Positions 1 through 8,959 of a DNA stretch of 64,000 bases are shown here, one piece after another (the first letter of the stretch is position 1; each line of letters opens with the position of its first letter). The notes under the pieces were generated by a model, which made no database searches, was not told the origin of the DNA, and saw only the letters and a program-made list of their open reading frames with translations. The position numbers were made by a program, and so were the translations under genes. Source of the stretch: Microbacterium sp. T32 (GTDB lineage Bacteria > Actinomycetota > Actinomycetes > Actinomycetales > Microbacteriaceae); assembly GCF_001619615.1 (NCBI RefSeq), contig NZ_LQQP01000002.1, positions 1-64,000 of the forward strand. Direction: 5' to 3'.

Positions 1-102
1 GGGGGTCGGCGATGACCGCCGATCCCTTCCCCACGGGCCCGCACCGGCCGGTGCGCATCGCGCACCTGCCCCCGGTCCGCAAGCGGGCGCGAGAATCGAA
101 GG
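1..102. other. Left edge, upstream gene not resolved
   Basis: No gene can be assigned with confidence. One plus-strand frame is open from the edge and ends in a TGA at 104-106 that would overlap the next ATG as ATGA. A second plus frame is open to a TGA at 183-185. On the minus strand an ATG at 58-56 opens a frame running off the left edge. The ATGA arrangement favours a coupled upstream plus-strand gene, but 100 bases are too few to decide. Confidence 0.3.
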
Positions 103-465
103 ATGACGCGAACACTGGCCGCTCTTCCCGGCGCGGCGCGCCGGTTGTGCCTGAGCCGCCGAAACGGGGAGATCTGCACGCGTGAGAAGGGCCACCGCGG
201 CCTTCACCACCGTCGCGGCGGCTCCCTGCTGTGGAACGACCTGCAGGCCGACCCGCCGGAGTGCCCCGGCGCTGGAACGGCGGCCGAACCGGCGCCCACC
301 CTCGAGAACGGGTTTCCCGACGGCCGTGCGGTGTGCCCGGTCTGCTGGGCGTTCGTCGCCCTCGAGGCGGACGGGACGCTGAGCCCGCACGAGACGTGGC
401 GGGGCGACCCGACGCGCGCCGAGGCTGACCGGCGCCGGGAGTGGTTCAACGCGTTCGGCTGGTGA
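103..465 (+). CDS. Small Cys/His-rich hypothetical protein
   Basis: A 120-aa soluble protein of unknown function. Two possible metal-binding spots are visible. One is a C-T-R-E-K-G-H-R-G-L-H-H segment near residue 25, the C-x4-GH-x-G-x-H pattern seen in many small actinobacterial proteins. The other is a C-P-V-C pair near residue 80, followed by an SPHETWRGD stretch. The start is chosen because its ATG overlaps a TGA in an upstream open frame (ATGA), with GAAGG just before it. Its 3' end overlaps the end of the convergent ABC ATPase gene by 20 nt. I cannot name a family; a zinc-binding accessory role is inference. Confidence 0.6.
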   Translation: MTRTLAALPGAARRLCLSRRNGEICTREKGHRGLHHRRGGSLLWNDLQADPPECPGAGTAAEPAPTLENGFPDGRAVCPVCWAFVALEADGTLSPHETWRGDPTRAEADRRREWFNAFGW

Positions 466-1147
466 GCTCCGCCACCCGAGCCCGCCCGTCGATCACCTCG
501 AACGTTTCGTCCAGTGCGTCGCCGTGCACGAGGTCGTGCGTGACGAGGAGCGTGGCGGTTCCGCGCTCGCGCGTGAGACGTGACAGCAGCTCCATGATCG
601 CCGCCCCGCGTTCCCGGTCCAGCGCGCTCGTGGGTTCATCGACGAGCAGCACGCGCGGCTCGTGCACCAGCGCCCGGGCGATCGCGACGCGCTGCCGCTG
701 ACCGCCGGACAGCTGTGCGGGCCGACGGTCGGCCTGCGCGCCGAGGCCGACGGCATCCAGGAGTTCATCGACACGCGAGCGCACGGCCGCCCGGCGCGAC
801 CGCGATGCTCGGCCGCCGAGCTCGCCCATCACCCGCAGCTGCTCGCGCGCGGTGAGCGCGGGCAGCAGCTGCGGCTGCTGGAACACGATGCCGATCTTCT
901 CGCGCCGGAGCGTCGTGGCCTCCGAGCGGGACAGGCCCGTGGCATCCGTCCCGTCGATGACCACCCGGCCGGAGTCCGGTCGGATCAGCGTCGCGGCCAG
1001 CGCCAGCAGGCTCGACTTGCCCGAGCCGGAGGGGCCGGTGATGCCGGTCACGACGCCGGGGCGTCCGTGGAGGGTGACGCGGTCGACGGCGGTGACGCGC
1101 GAGTCGCCGTCGGGATAGGTGAGGGTGACGTCGTCGAGCAGGATCAT
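446..1147 (-). CDS. ABC transporter ATP-binding protein (MacB/LolD type)
   Basis: The 233-aa cytoplasmic ATPase of an exporter or mechanotransmission-type ABC system. All marks are present: Walker A GPSGSGKSS (about residues 38-46), Q-loop FQQPQLLPA (about 89-97), signature LSGGQRQR (146-153), Walker B VLLVDEPTSALD, and a switch histidine in LLVTHD. It pairs with the FtsX-like permease just upstream: the permease TGA and this ATG overlap as ATGA at 1144-1147, so the two are translationally coupled. The substrate is unknown; relatives move lipoproteins, peptides or drugs. The divergent two-component system at 2365 may sense envelope stress or drugs and control this pair, which is inference from adjacency. 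Confidence 0.93.
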   Translation of the reverse strand: MILLDDVTLTYPDGDSRVTAVDRVTLHGRPGVVTGITGPSGSGKSSLLALAATLIRPDSGRVVIDGTDATGLSRSEATTLRREKIGIVFQQPQLLPALTAREQLRVMGELGGRASRSRRAAVRSRVDELLDAVGLGAQADRRPAQLSGGQRQRVAIARALVHEPRVLLVDEPTSALDRERGAAIMELLSRLTRERGTATLLVTHDLVHGDALDETFEVIDGRARVAELTSRTR

Positions 1148-2220
1148 CGTGTGCTCCCGAGAGCGGTGAGGGGGTCGGATTTCGTGACGGTGCGCAGCGA
1201 CACGGCCGCGCCGAGGAGCCCGAGGGCGATCATCGCCACGGCCGGCGCGACGGTCGTGAGCGGGTTCAGGACGAAGGGGAGTGCCCCGCCGGCGAGCGCG
1301 CCGAGGGCCGCCGTGAGACCGATCCCGACGCCCACGCCGACGACCAGCACCACCACCGCCTGACCGAGCGCGTCGCGGACGAGCGCTCCCGTCCCGGCGC
1401 CGAGCGCCTTCAGGACGGCGATGTCTCCGGCGCGCTGCATCGTCCACACGGTGAAGAACGCGCCCACGACGAGGGCGGAGACGCCGAACAGCATCGCGAT
1501 CATCAGCGCGAGCGACCCGATCTCGGAGCGGAATGTCGGCAGCGCCGTGAGACTCGCGAGCGGACTGGCCGCGGTGGTGCCGGTCGCGGCGGTGAGGGCG
1601 TCCCAGTCCGGCGACCCGCTCACGGCGAGCACGGTCGCCTCTCCCGAGCCGCCCAGGCGGGTGTCGAGGGCGGTCCACGCGGTCGGGGTGAGCGCGACGA
1701 CCGGCGTGTGGCTGTACCAGGCGTCGCCCCCGACGGATGCCACGCGGTAGGTCGCCCCGGCGACGGTGATGTCGTCGCCGACCGAGGCCCCCAGTGCGGC
1801 GGCGGCTCCGGCGGAGAGGCCCACCTCGTCGTCGCGCGGGGGAGCGAGAGCGGCGAGGTCGGTGCTCCCCGCGCCCGCGTCGAGGCCGAACAGGGCGACG
1901 CCTCCGCTGCCGTCGGGGCCTTCGGCCCGGCCCTGCGCGATGCCGACGGGGGTGACCCGTTCGACGCCCGGGGCCTGGCGCCACGCCGTGACGGCGTCGG
2001 CGTCGAGCGTCGAGTCCGCGAAGGTCGCCGCCGCGGTCCCGTCGGGGTGCAGCACGAGCCGGTCCCCGGGAAGCTGCAGCACCGCCGAGACGTTCTGGGC
2101 GGCGAGTCCGCCGGTGAGGCCCGACAAGAATCCGACCAGCAGGGTGATGAGCGCCACGACCGCTCCGATGAGGGCGAACCGCCCGCGGGCGTACCGCAGA
2201 TCCCGCCATGCGACGTACAC
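1144..2220 (-). CDS. ABC transporter permease, FtsX/MacB/DevC-like
   Basis: A 358-aa membrane permease with one N-terminal helix (about residues 15-40), a large extracytoplasmic domain, and three C-terminal helices (about 235-345), the FtsX-family layout. The GTG at 2220-2218 is taken as start because AAGGAGG sits 5 nt upstream and the protein then begins V-Y-V-A-W-R-D-L-R-Y-A-R-G, typical for this family. The long open frame continuing further upstream is an artefact of GC bias and would run into the histidine kinase gene. It is coupled to the ATPase by ATGA. The pair probably acts as a 2+2 complex in the cytoplasmic membrane. Confidence 0.9.
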   Translation of the reverse strand: MYVAWRDLRYARGRFALIGAVVALITLLVGFLSGLTGGLAAQNVSAVLQLPGDRLVLHPDGTAAATFADSTLDADAVTAWRQAPGVERVTPVGIAQGRAEGPDGSGGVALFGLDAGAGSTDLAALAPPRDDEVGLSAGAAAALGASVGDDITVAGATYRVASVGGDAWYSHTPVVALTPTAWTALDTRLGGSGEATVLAVSGSPDWDALTAATGTTAASPLASLTALPTFRSEIGSLALMIAMLFGVSALVVGAFFTVWTMQRAGDIAVLKALGAGTGALVRDALGQAVVVLVVGVGVGIGLTAALGALAGGALPFVLNPLTTVAPAVAMIALGLLGAAVSLRTVTKSDPLTALGSTR

Positions 2221-2364
2221 GTCGCCTCCTTCCGCCCGGCGGATCTCGCCGGTCCTTCCACCCTCCTCGGGGCGGCCTGGCGGGTCATCGCCGCCGCGGG
2301 CGAACTCTCCCTCCACCTTTCGGATGATTCGCGGGGCGAGTGGCATCCGTACCCTGGAACCGAC

Positions 2365-3528
2365 ATGCCGCACCGCACCCTGGCCCCCGTCTTCACCGGG
2401 CTGCGCGCGGGGCTCCACGCACTGTTCGTCGGGCTCCTCGCGCTCGTCGTCGTCCGCGTCGTGTGGACCGGTGGGTCGCCGTGGGTGCTCGCGCTCGCCG
2501 CGTTCCTCGCGGCGGTGTACCTGGCGGGGCTGTGGATCGCGCGCACGCGCAACCGGGCGAGAGGCGCCGCCTGGATCGGTGCGCTGACGCTCGTGTGGTT
2601 GCCGCTGCTCTGGCTCGTGCCCGAAGCCGCCTACCTCGTCTTCCCGCTGTTCTTCCTCTACCTGCACCTCCTGCCGGGCTGGACCGGTCCCGCGGCGGTC
2701 GTCGCGGCGACCGGGGTGACGATCGTCGCTCTCGCCGCGCACGGCGGGCTCACCGTCGGCGGGGTCGTGGGACCGCTCGTGGGGGCCGGTGTCGCCCTCC
2801 TCATCGGGCTCGGGTACGGGGCGCTCCAACGTCGGAGCGTCGAGAGCGAGGCCCTCGTCGCGGAGTTGCTCGCGACGCGCGACCGGCTGGCGGCGACCGA
2901 GCGCGAGCAGGGCGTCCTCGCCGAGCGCGCCCGTTTGGCGCGCGAGATCCACGACACCGTCGCGCAGGGCCTCTCGAGCATCCAGATGCTGCTGTACGCG
3001 GCGGAGCGGGCGGATGCCACGGGCCCCGGCATCGCCCACATCCGGCTCGCGCGGCAGACCGCCGCCGACGGTCTCGCGGAGACGCGGCGGTTCATTCGCG
3101 AGCTCGCGCCTCCGACCCTCGATCGGGGTCTCGGCCCCGCGCTGCAGCGGCTCGTCGAGGGGTGGGCGCAGCGCGAGGGCATCGACGTGGAGATGTCCGT
3201 ACCGAGCGAGGTGTCGCTGCCGATGGATGTGCAGACCGCTCTGCTGCGGATCGCGCAGGGCGCGCTCGCGAACGTCTCGCAGCATGCCGACGCGGGCCGC
3301 GTGCGCGTCGCTATCGCCCAGGACGGTGCGGATGTGCGGTTGATGATCGCCGACGACGGACGCGGATTCGACCCCGCGGGCGTCGAGGGCGCGGCATCCG
3401 GGACCGATTCCTTCGGCCTCCGGGCGATGCGCGAACGCGTGGAGCAGCTGGACGGCGACCTGTCGGTCGAGAGCGCGCCGGGCGCGGGCACGGTCGTGGC
3501 GGTCACGCTGCGCGGAGCGGCGTCGTGA
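2365..3528 (+). CDS. Two-component sensor histidine kinase (HisKA_3, NarL-partner type)
   Basis: A 387-aa sensor kinase. Residues 1 to about 150 form five or six membrane helices with no large external domain, suggesting sensing in or near the membrane. A coiled linker follows, then the dimerisation helix with phospho-acceptor H196 in E-I-H-D-T-V-A-Q-G. The ATPase domain has an N-box ([10 protein letters not shown]) and G-box DDGRGFDP. The ATG at 2365 lies 9 nt after a TACCCT -10 candidate, so the leader is nearly absent. The regulator start overlaps its stop as GTGA. The small leader region is shared with the divergent ABC permease, a likely target. Confidence 0.92.
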   Translation: MPHRTLAPVFTGLRAGLHALFVGLLALVVVRVVWTGGSPWVLALAAFLAAVYLAGLWIARTRNRARGAAWIGALTLVWLPLLWLVPEAAYLVFPLFFLYLHLLPGWTGPAAVVAATGVTIVALAAHGGLTVGGVVGPLVGAGVALLIGLGYGALQRRSVESEALVAELLATRDRLAATEREQGVLAERARLAREIHDTVAQGLSSIQMLLYAAERADATGPGIAHIRLARQTAADGLAETRRFIRELAPPTLDRGLGPALQRLVEGWAQREGIDVEMSVPSEVSLPMDVQTALLRIAQGALANVSQHADAGRVRVAIAQDGADVRLMIADDGRGFDPAGVEGAASGTDSFGLRAMRERVEQLDGDLSVESAPGAGTVVAVTLRGAAS

Positions 3529-4145
3529 TCCGCGTCGTGATCGCCGACGACCATCCCGTCGTCCGCGCCGGGGTGCGGGCGCTGCTCGAAGCCGAGCCCG
3601 ACATCGAGGTGGTGGGTGACGCCGCAACGCCCGACGAGGCGGTCGCCCTCGCCGCCGACATCTCGCCGGAGCTCGTCCTCATGGACCTCCAGTTCGGCGA
3701 GCGAGCGGCGGGAGCCGAGGCGACGCGCCGGGTCCGCGCGCTGCCGGCCCCGCCGTACGTGCTCGTGCTCACCAACTACGACACCGACGGCGACATCCTC
3801 GGCGCCGTGGAGGCCGGTGCCAGCGGCTACCTCCTCAAGGACGCGCCCCCGCACGAGCTGCTCGCGGGTGTGCGCGCTGCGGCGGCGGGGCAGAGTGCCC
3901 TGGCTCCGGCGATCGCCGGGCGGTTGCTCGCCCGGTTGCGGGAACCCCGCATCAGCCTGTCGGCGCGCGAGATCGAGGTGCTGCGACTCGTCGCCCGCGG
4001 GGCGTCCAACGCCGACGTCGCCGCGCGTCTGCACATCACCGACGCGACGGTGAAGTCGCACCTCGCCCACATCTTCTCCAAGCTCGGCGTCTCCTCCCGC
4101 ACGGCGGCCGTGTCGGCCGCGCGAGCGCTCGGGGTGCTGCGCTGA
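3525..4145 (+). CDS. Response regulator, NarL/LuxR family
   Basis: A 206-aa DNA-binding regulator. The receiver domain has acidic residues DD at 8-9, phospho-acceptor D54 in VLMDLQF, and lysine in YLLKDAP. A LuxR-type helix-turn-helix follows at about residues 145-200 (S-A-R-E-I-E-V-L-R, then [16 protein letters not shown]). The GTG start at 3525 overlaps the kinase stop (GTGA), so it is translated with the kinase at 2365. The stimulus and targets are unknown; the divergent ABC exporter is the obvious candidate target. Confidence 0.94.
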   Translation: MIRVVIADDHPVVRAGVRALLEAEPDIEVVGDAATPDEAVALAADISPELVLMDLQFGERAAGAEATRRVRALPAPPYVLVLTNYDTDGDILGAVEAGASGYLLKDAPPHELLAGVRAAAAGQSALAPAIAGRLLARLREPRISLSAREIEVLRLVARGASNADVAARLHITDATVKSHLAHIFSKLGVSSRTAAVSAARALGVLR

Positions 4146-4182
4146 CCCTGGCGCTCCGTCCGCCGCGCCGTACGATGGCGGC

Positions 4183-4686
4183 ATGGTCCCGGTTCGCGTG
4201 CTCGGAGTGGCCCTGGACTCCGCCCAGCAGCACGTGATCCTGCTCGCGCCCCTTCCCGGGTCGAGCGTGGAGGACGGCACCGTCCTCCCGGTGTGGATCG
4301 GCCCGCCGGAGGCGATGTCCATCCTCGTCGCCCTCGAGGGAGCAGCCACGCCGCGGCCGCTCGCGCACGACCTCATGGTCGTGATGCTGCGTCAGCTCTC
4401 GGCATCCGTCGAGCGCGTCCAGGTGACGCGGTTGACCGAGGGAACGTTCTACGCCGAGATCCACCTGCGCACCCCGCAGGGTCCGTTGATCATCGATGCC
4501 CGACCCTCGGATGCCATCGCCCTCGCGGCCCGGACGGACGCCCCGATCGCGGTCGCCGAGGCCGTGTTCGCCGTGGCGGGCGTGCCCGAGGGCGCCGTCG
4601 AATTCGACGCGCGGGGGGACGACGACCGCGTGGAGGAGTTCCGCCGATTCCTCGACGACGTCGACCCCGAGGACTTCCAGGGCTGA
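4183..4686 (+). CDS. Bifunctional nuclease family protein (DUF151)
   Basis: A 167-aa protein of the BFN/DUF151 family. The family core is clear: L-P-V-W-I-G-P-P-E-A near residue 35, and R-P-S-D-A-I-A-L-A-A-R near residue 110. A few relatives have nuclease activity, but the role in most bacteria is not settled. The start is well supported: TACGAT at 4171-4176 is followed by exactly 6 nt and then ATG, so the message should be leaderless. It is a stand-alone gene between the response regulator and gnd. Confidence 0.9.
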   Translation: MVPVRVLGVALDSAQQHVILLAPLPGSSVEDGTVLPVWIGPPEAMSILVALEGAATPRPLAHDLMVVMLRQLSASVERVQVTRLTEGTFYAEIHLRTPQGPLIIDARPSDAIALAARTDAPIAVAEAVFAVAGVPEGAVEFDARGDDDRVEEFRRFLDDVDPEDFQG

Positions 4687-4765
4687 CCCGGCCACCCCCG
4701 TCTCGCACGCTCCTAGACTCGAAGAGCCGCCCGTCGTGGCGGACATCACGATGAACGGGGTACGA

Positions 4766-5824
4766 ATGCAACTCGCCATGGTCGGACTCGGACGAATGGG
4801 CGGAAACATCGTCCGCAGGCTCATGAAAGACGGCCACGACTGCGTCGTGTACGACGTGAACCAGGACGCGGTGGGGGGCCTCGCGAAAGAGGGGGCCGTC
4901 GGGGCCTCGAGCCTGGCTGATCTGGCCGCGAAGCTGGAGGCGCCGCGCGTCGTCTGGCTCATGATCCCCGCGGGGCTCACCGGCAACGTGGTCGACCAGG
5001 TCGCCGAGGTGCTCGAGCCGGGCGACATCATCATCGACGGCGGCAACTCCAACTACCGTGACGACGTGCGTCGGGCCGCGAAGCTCAAGGATTCCGGCAT
5101 CCACTACGTCGACATCGGAACCAGCGGCGGCGTGTTCGGTCTCGAGCGCGGCTACTGCCTCATGGTCGGCGGCCCGGACGAGGCCGTCGCCCACCTGGAG
5201 CCCGTCCTGCGCACCATCGCCCCGGGGCCCGGCGACATCGAGCGCACCCCCGGCCGCACCGGCGACTACACGCCCGAGGAGCGCGGTTACCTCCACTGCG
5301 GACCGTCGGGCGCCGGACACTTCGTGAAGATGGTCCACAACGGCATCGAGTACGGCATCATGGCCGCGCTCGCCGAGGGCCTGAACGTCCTGAACAACGC
5401 CGACGCGGGGCTGAAGCAGGGCGAGCACTCCGCCGAGGTCGCGCCGCTCGAGGAGCCCGAGTTCTACCAGTTCGACATCGACACCGCGAAGGTGTCGGAG
5501 CTGTGGCGGCGCGGATCGGTGATCTCGTCGTGGCTGCTCGACCTCACGGCCGCGGCGCTGGCCCAGAACCCGACGCTCGACGGCCTCGCCGGGCGCGTGT
5601 CGGATTCGGGCGAGGGCCGGTGGACCGTGAAGGCGGCCGTCGACACCGGCGTTCCGGTGCCGGTGCTCGCGTCGTCGCTGTTCGAGCGCTTCGCCTCGCG
5701 CGGCGAGGACCACTTCGCCAACCAGGTGCTCTCCGCCATGCGACTGCAGTTCGGTGGACACCAGGAGCTCCCGGCGGGCGACGTGCTCGAAGCCGGTGGC
5801 AAGAAGGCCGACAGCAGCAAGTGA
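4766..5824 (+). CDS. gnd: 6-phosphogluconate dehydrogenase, decarboxylating (short, GndA/YqeC type)
   Basis: A 352-aa cytosolic enzyme converting 6-phosphogluconate to ribulose 5-phosphate and CO2 with reduction of NAD(P). It has an N-terminal Rossmann motif G-L-G-R-M-G-G-N (residues 7-14), the D-G-G-N-S-N-Y substrate loop, and G-P-S-G-A-G-H-F-V-K-M-V-H-N-G-I-E-Y with the catalytic lysine. At about 350 aa it matches the short class rather than the 470-aa E. coli type. ATG 4766 is preferred over an in-frame ATG at 4751 because the mature N-terminus starts right at the Rossmann strand. A TAGACT box at 4714-4719 would give a leader of about 40 nt. Confidence 0.94.
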   Translation: MQLAMVGLGRMGGNIVRRLMKDGHDCVVYDVNQDAVGGLAKEGAVGASSLADLAAKLEAPRVVWLMIPAGLTGNVVDQVAEVLEPGDIIIDGGNSNYRDDVRRAAKLKDSGIHYVDIGTSGGVFGLERGYCLMVGGPDEAVAHLEPVLRTIAPGPGDIERTPGRTGDYTPEERGYLHCGPSGAGHFVKMVHNGIEYGIMAALAEGLNVLNNADAGLKQGEHSAEVAPLEEPEFYQFDIDTAKVSELWRRGSVISSWLLDLTAAALAQNPTLDGLAGRVSDSGEGRWTVKAAVDTGVPVPVLASSLFERFASRGEDHFANQVLSAMRLQFGGHQELPAGDVLEAGGKKADSSK

Positions 5825-5867
5825 CACGTGTGACGGTCGGAGGACGCGCGTCGGGGAGACTGGAGGG

Positions 5868-6434
5868 ATGAGCAGTCCCGCAGCGTCCGCGTCCTCCGAC
5901 CGTTACATCGTCGCCACCGACGGTGCGTGCAAGGGGAACCCCGGACCGGCCGGTTGGGCATGGGTCGGCGAGGACGGGCATTGGGCCGCCGGTTCGATCC
6001 CCGAGGGCACGAACAACATCGGCGAGCTCCTGGGTCTGCTGCGCGCGATCACCGATCACGCCGACGTCCGCGATCTCGTGGTGCAGGCCGACTCGAAGTA
6101 CGCGATCGACACGTACTCGTCGTGGATGGACGGCCACCGCCGCCGCGGGTGGGTCACCTCCGCGAAGAAGCCGGTCGCCAACCGTGCCATCCTCGAGGCG
6201 CTCATCGCCGCTCGCGATGCCCGCCGGGCGGCCGGGCTTCCCGACGTCGTGCTCGAGCACGTGCGCGGGCACAGCGGGCACGTGCTCAATTCGTGGGCCG
6301 ACGAGCGCGCCGTGCGGGCATCGCAGCACGCCGCGAAGGGCGAGGAGCTCATCTGGACGTCGCTGCGCGGCCTCGACAGACTCGACGTCGCGTCGGCACC
6401 GCCGCGCTCGGCCGCGGACCGCAACGGGCGCTGA
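5868..6434 (+). CDS. rnhA: Ribonuclease HI
   Basis: A 188-aa endonuclease that cuts the RNA strand of RNA-DNA hybrids. All catalytic positions are present: D18 in T-D-G-A-C-K-G-N-P, E53 in N-N-I-G-E-L-L, D75 in Q-A-D-S-K-Y, H138 and D145 in G-H-S-G-H-V-L-N-S-W-A-D-E-R. The C-terminus carries about 35 extra residues with low-complexity Ala/Arg. ATG 5868 is chosen because a GAGACT box (5856-5861) ends exactly 6 nt before it, fitting a leaderless start, and GGAGGG lies in the same place. The last codons run into an 18-bp tandem repeat. Confidence 0.94.
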   Translation: MSSPAASASSDRYIVATDGACKGNPGPAGWAWVGEDGHWAAGSIPEGTNNIGELLGLLRAITDHADVRDLVVQADSKYAIDTYSSWMDGHRRRGWVTSAKKPVANRAILEALIAARDARRAAGLPDVVLEHVRGHSGHVLNSWADERAVRASQHAAKGEELIWTSLRGLDRLDVASAPPRSAADRNGR

Positions 6435-6482
6435 CGCGCGGCTCTGCGCTGACGCGCGGCACCGCGCTGACGCGCGGCTCCG
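6429..6482. repeat. Three tandem 18-bp repeats between convergent genes
   Basis: Three head-to-tail 18-mers at 6429-6446, 6447-6464 and 6465-6482 share the core CGCTGACGCGCGGC and differ only in the last four bases. The first copy overlaps the rnhA stop; the array fills the gap to the end of the HNH gene. No stable hairpin with a U-run is seen. Function is unknown. Confidence 0.85.
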
Positions 6483-6489
6483 CGGCAGA

Positions 6490-7800
6490 TCAGAACGGCG
6501 GCGGATCGGGCTCGGGCACGAAAGCGACGTACCGCTCGGGGCGATCGGTGACCGTGTTCCCGAAGGGACTCGTCCACTCGATGCTGCCGTCGGGACCCTG
6601 CCGCGCCGTCCACGTGGTCTCGGTCTTCAGCGTGTGATGCCGGGTGCACAGACAGGCGAGGTTGGTGCGGGCGGTCGGTCCGCCCCGGGCATGGTCTTCG
6701 CTGTGGTCGATCTCGCACGCGCGTGCCGGTCGGCGGCATCCGGGGAACCTGCAGTGCACGTCGCGGGCCCGCACGAATCGCTGGATCGCGGGGGAGGGGC
6801 GGTAGCGGTCGACCGCGAGGACCGCGCCCGTCACGGGGTGCGTGACGACCCGGTCCCACACCGGTGCCCCCGCGAGCAGGTGGCGCGCGGTGTCGGCGCC
6901 GATCGGGCTCTGCCCGTCGATCGAGGCTCCGCGGTCGCTCGCTCCGGCGGCGGTAAGGGCCGGCACGACGACCGAGACGTGCGCCCGGATCGCGCCGAGG
7001 CCGCCGGGGAGCGCGTCGGCGGTGGGGTCGATCGCGGGCTGCCCGGTGAGGACGAGGTCGCACAGCAGGTCGGCGCGGACCTGGTCGATCGTGCGGCGGT
7101 CGTCCACGGCATCCGGGTCGTCGCCCGCACTCTCCGGCCGAGGAACCGATCGGACCGCGCGCGCCTGCCGCGTGAGGCGGTCGTACATCGCGCGGATCTT
7201 CGCCGCTCCGTCGAGCACGCCGAGCCGTGCCATGCCGTCGACGTCGTCGTCGATCCAGACGCGGCGCTGCTGCTCGGCCCGCGTGAACCGCTCGCTGATC
7301 GACACCGGATGAAGCTCCTCGAGGAGGGCGCGCGCGAATGCCCGCGTTCCCGCGACGGTGTCGGTCGCGGCGCGCTCGATGACGCGGGCCTCATACGAGG
7401 TACGGGCGACCGGATCGTCGAGCTCGACGCCCCCGTCGCGGATGACTGCGGCGTGCCGCGCGCTGATCCGCGCCTCGGCCAGCGCCTGCAGCGTCGCCGG
7501 GAAGTCGTCGACGAGTTGCAGCGCCTCGCCGAGGCGGCGTTGGACGGTGCGGTCGTTCCAGCGGAGGGCCACGCCGATCTCAGCCGCGATCGAGCGCAGC
7601 GCCATCTCACGTTCCTGGGTCGCGCGGGGCCGGTGCCGGGACCGTTCGAGCGCGACGCGCATCGCGGCGGCGAACTGCAGGACGCGGGCCGCCTCGAGCT
7701 CGGCCAGCGCCCGCTCGCTCTCGACGAGCGCGGCGACGGCGTCGGTGAGGACGGCATCCTCCCGATCGTCGAAGACGGGCGGTCGATCTGGCATGCACAC
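6490..7800 (-). CDS. DUF222-HNH endonuclease-like protein
   Basis: A 436-aa protein with an N-terminal DUF222 helical domain (about 20-300) and a C-terminal HNH domain. The HNH part shows C-R-F-P-G-C, then C-E-I-D-H-S-E-D-H-A-x-G-G, and N-L-A-C-L-C-T-R-H-H with the metal-binding histidines and zinc-type cysteines. Such genes occur in many paralogous copies in actinobacterial chromosomes; nuclease activity has rarely been tested. GGAGGT lies 11 nt before the ATG at 7800; an in-frame ATG two codons later is an alternative. It is the last gene of a minus-strand run, 80 bp after the small SnoaL-like gene. Confidence 0.88.
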   Translation of the reverse strand: MCMPDRPPVFDDREDAVLTDAVAALVESERALAELEAARVLQFAAAMRVALERSRHRPRATQEREMALRSIAAEIGVALRWNDRTVQRRLGEALQLVDDFPATLQALAEARISARHAAVIRDGGVELDDPVARTSYEARVIERAATDTVAGTRAFARALLEELHPVSISERFTRAEQQRRVWIDDDVDGMARLGVLDGAAKIRAMYDRLTRQARAVRSVPRPESAGDDPDAVDDRRTIDQVRADLLCDLVLTGQPAIDPTADALPGGLGAIRAHVSVVVPALTAAGASDRGASIDGQSPIGADTARHLLAGAPVWDRVVTHPVTGAVLAVDRYRPSPAIQRFVRARDVHCRFPGCRRPARACEIDHSEDHARGGPTARTNLACLCTRHHTLKTETTWTARQGPDGSIEWTSPFGNTVTDRPERYVAFVPEPDPPPF

Positions 7801-7880
7801 ATGCTGCCACGGACCTCCGACATCGCGCGGCGGCTATCCACAGGCGAGCGCCTACCGTGGGGGCATCCCCGACGGAAGGC

Positions 7881-8234
7881 CTAGGAAACCGGCGTGCCCT
7901 GGTGGAACACGCACCGCGGCTCGGGGTCGCAGCGCCAGATCGACGTGCGGCGGCTGCTCCGCCCGTCGAAGCGCAACAGGTAGTTCAGCAGCACGAGTCC
8001 CGGTGCGAGCAGCCGCGCCTCGCGCTCACTGATCTCGATCTCGCCGAGTCCAGGGTCGGATGCCAGTGCGGCGACGATCTCGTCCCGTGTCCAGCGGCGT
8101 CCGGACTGGCCGATCTCGACGAAGCCCTCCGCAAGCAGCTCGAGTAGTCGGGCCGCATCGCCGCGGACAGCGGGCGTGAGGAGGCGCTCCTCGGCCTCCC
8201 ATGCCCGCTCGATGACCGACGCGGCCACCGTCAC
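7881..8234 (-). CDS. SnoaL/DUF4440-like small protein
   Basis: A 117-aa protein with the NTF2/DUF4440 layout: helix A-W-E-A-E-E-R-L-L, A-E-G-F-V-E-I-G-Q-S-G-R-R-W-T-R-D-E-I, and a beta sheet ending R-T-S-I-W-R. Such proteins are small cone-fold ligand binders or enzymes with unknown substrates. The GTG start overlaps the permease stop as GTGA, so it belongs to the GntR-ABC operon. It carries no targeting signal. Its role in the operon is not evident. Confidence 0.75.
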   Translation of the reverse strand: MTVAASVIERAWEAEERLLTPAVRGDAARLLELLAEGFVEIGQSGRRWTRDEIVAALASDPGLGEIEISEREARLLAPGLVLLNYLLRFDGRSSRRTSIWRCDPEPRCVFHQGTPVS

Positions 8235-8959
8235 CGCACCGACGCGCGGCGCAGCAGGGCGTACTGGCCGAGGAGCGCCAGGACGATCACGATTCCGGCG
8301 CCCACGGCGGCCCACCACGGCTGTGCCACGGGCGCGAGGGGGATGAGCGCGATCACCGCGATCCCCAGCGCGAGCACCGCGACGACGGCCAACGCGCTCG
8401 GGCCCCGCGCGCCGAATCGCACCCAGGCTGCGGCGAACGCGCCACCGACGGAGAGGGCGAAGAGCGACCCGAGGAACGAGGCGAGGGCGAGTTTCCACGG
8501 ATTGCCCGACCCGAGGATCGCGACGTCCGTGAGGTAGAGGCCGAAGAACCAGTGGTCGGTGGCGAGTTCCAGGACCAGCAGCACCAGCAGCATCACGGTG
8601 ACGTATAGCGCCAGCGCGACGTGCGTCAGCACGGTGCCGAGGACGAAGGCGCGTCGTGTACTCCCGAGGGACAGCGCGAGCGGGAAGGTCAGCGCCACCG
8701 TCTGCACCCCCAGCCAGACGAGGAAACCTGGAAGGGCCCAGACGATGCCGCCGTTGCTGCGGCTGCTCTCCACCCACTGTTCGCTGCCCGGCTCGACGCC
8801 GACGCGCCAGAAGATCACCGCGAGGATGACGACGAAGGCGAAGACGACGAGCATGATCATGGGCGGGGTGCGCAGGAGCAGCGCGCGCTGCGCGAAGTGG
8901 AGACGCAGGACGTCCCACGGGGAAGCACCGTGCCGACGGTCGACGGTCGAGGTGGTCAT
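8231..8959 (-). CDS. ABC transporter permease, small YtrC/D-like
   Basis: A 242-aa integral membrane protein with about six predicted helices (near residues 38-58, 80-100, 110-140, 165-190, 195-215, 220-238) and no binding domain. It follows the ATPase with an ATGA overlap and precedes the SnoaL-like gene with a GTGA overlap. Together with the GntR regulator this resembles the Bacillus YtrA-F type of operon, in which small permeases pair with one ATPase; those systems respond to cell-wall-active compounds. The substrate here is unknown. Confidence 0.85.
   Translation of the reverse strand: MTTSTVDRRHGASPWDVLRLHFAQRALLLRTPPMIMLVVFAFVVILAVIFWRVGVEPGSEQWVESSRSNGGIVWALPGFLVWLGVQTVALTFPLALSLGSTRRAFVLGTVLTHVALALYVTVMLLVLLVLELATDHWFFGLYLTDVAILGSGNPWKLALASFLGSLFALSVGGAFAAAWVRFGARGPSALAVVAVLALGIAVIALIPLAPVAQPWWAAVGAGIVIVLALLGQYALLRRASVR

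Noticed and set aside
446..2209. A single long minus-strand frame suggesting a fused permease-ATPase
   Set aside because: The ATPase part is preceded by an Arg-rich non-motif stretch. The real permease lies in a different frame with a GTG start at 2220 and an ATGA junction to the ATPase.
6429..6482. CRISPR array
   Set aside because: The 18-bp repeats are directly adjacent with no spacers, only three in number, and no cas genes are in the window.
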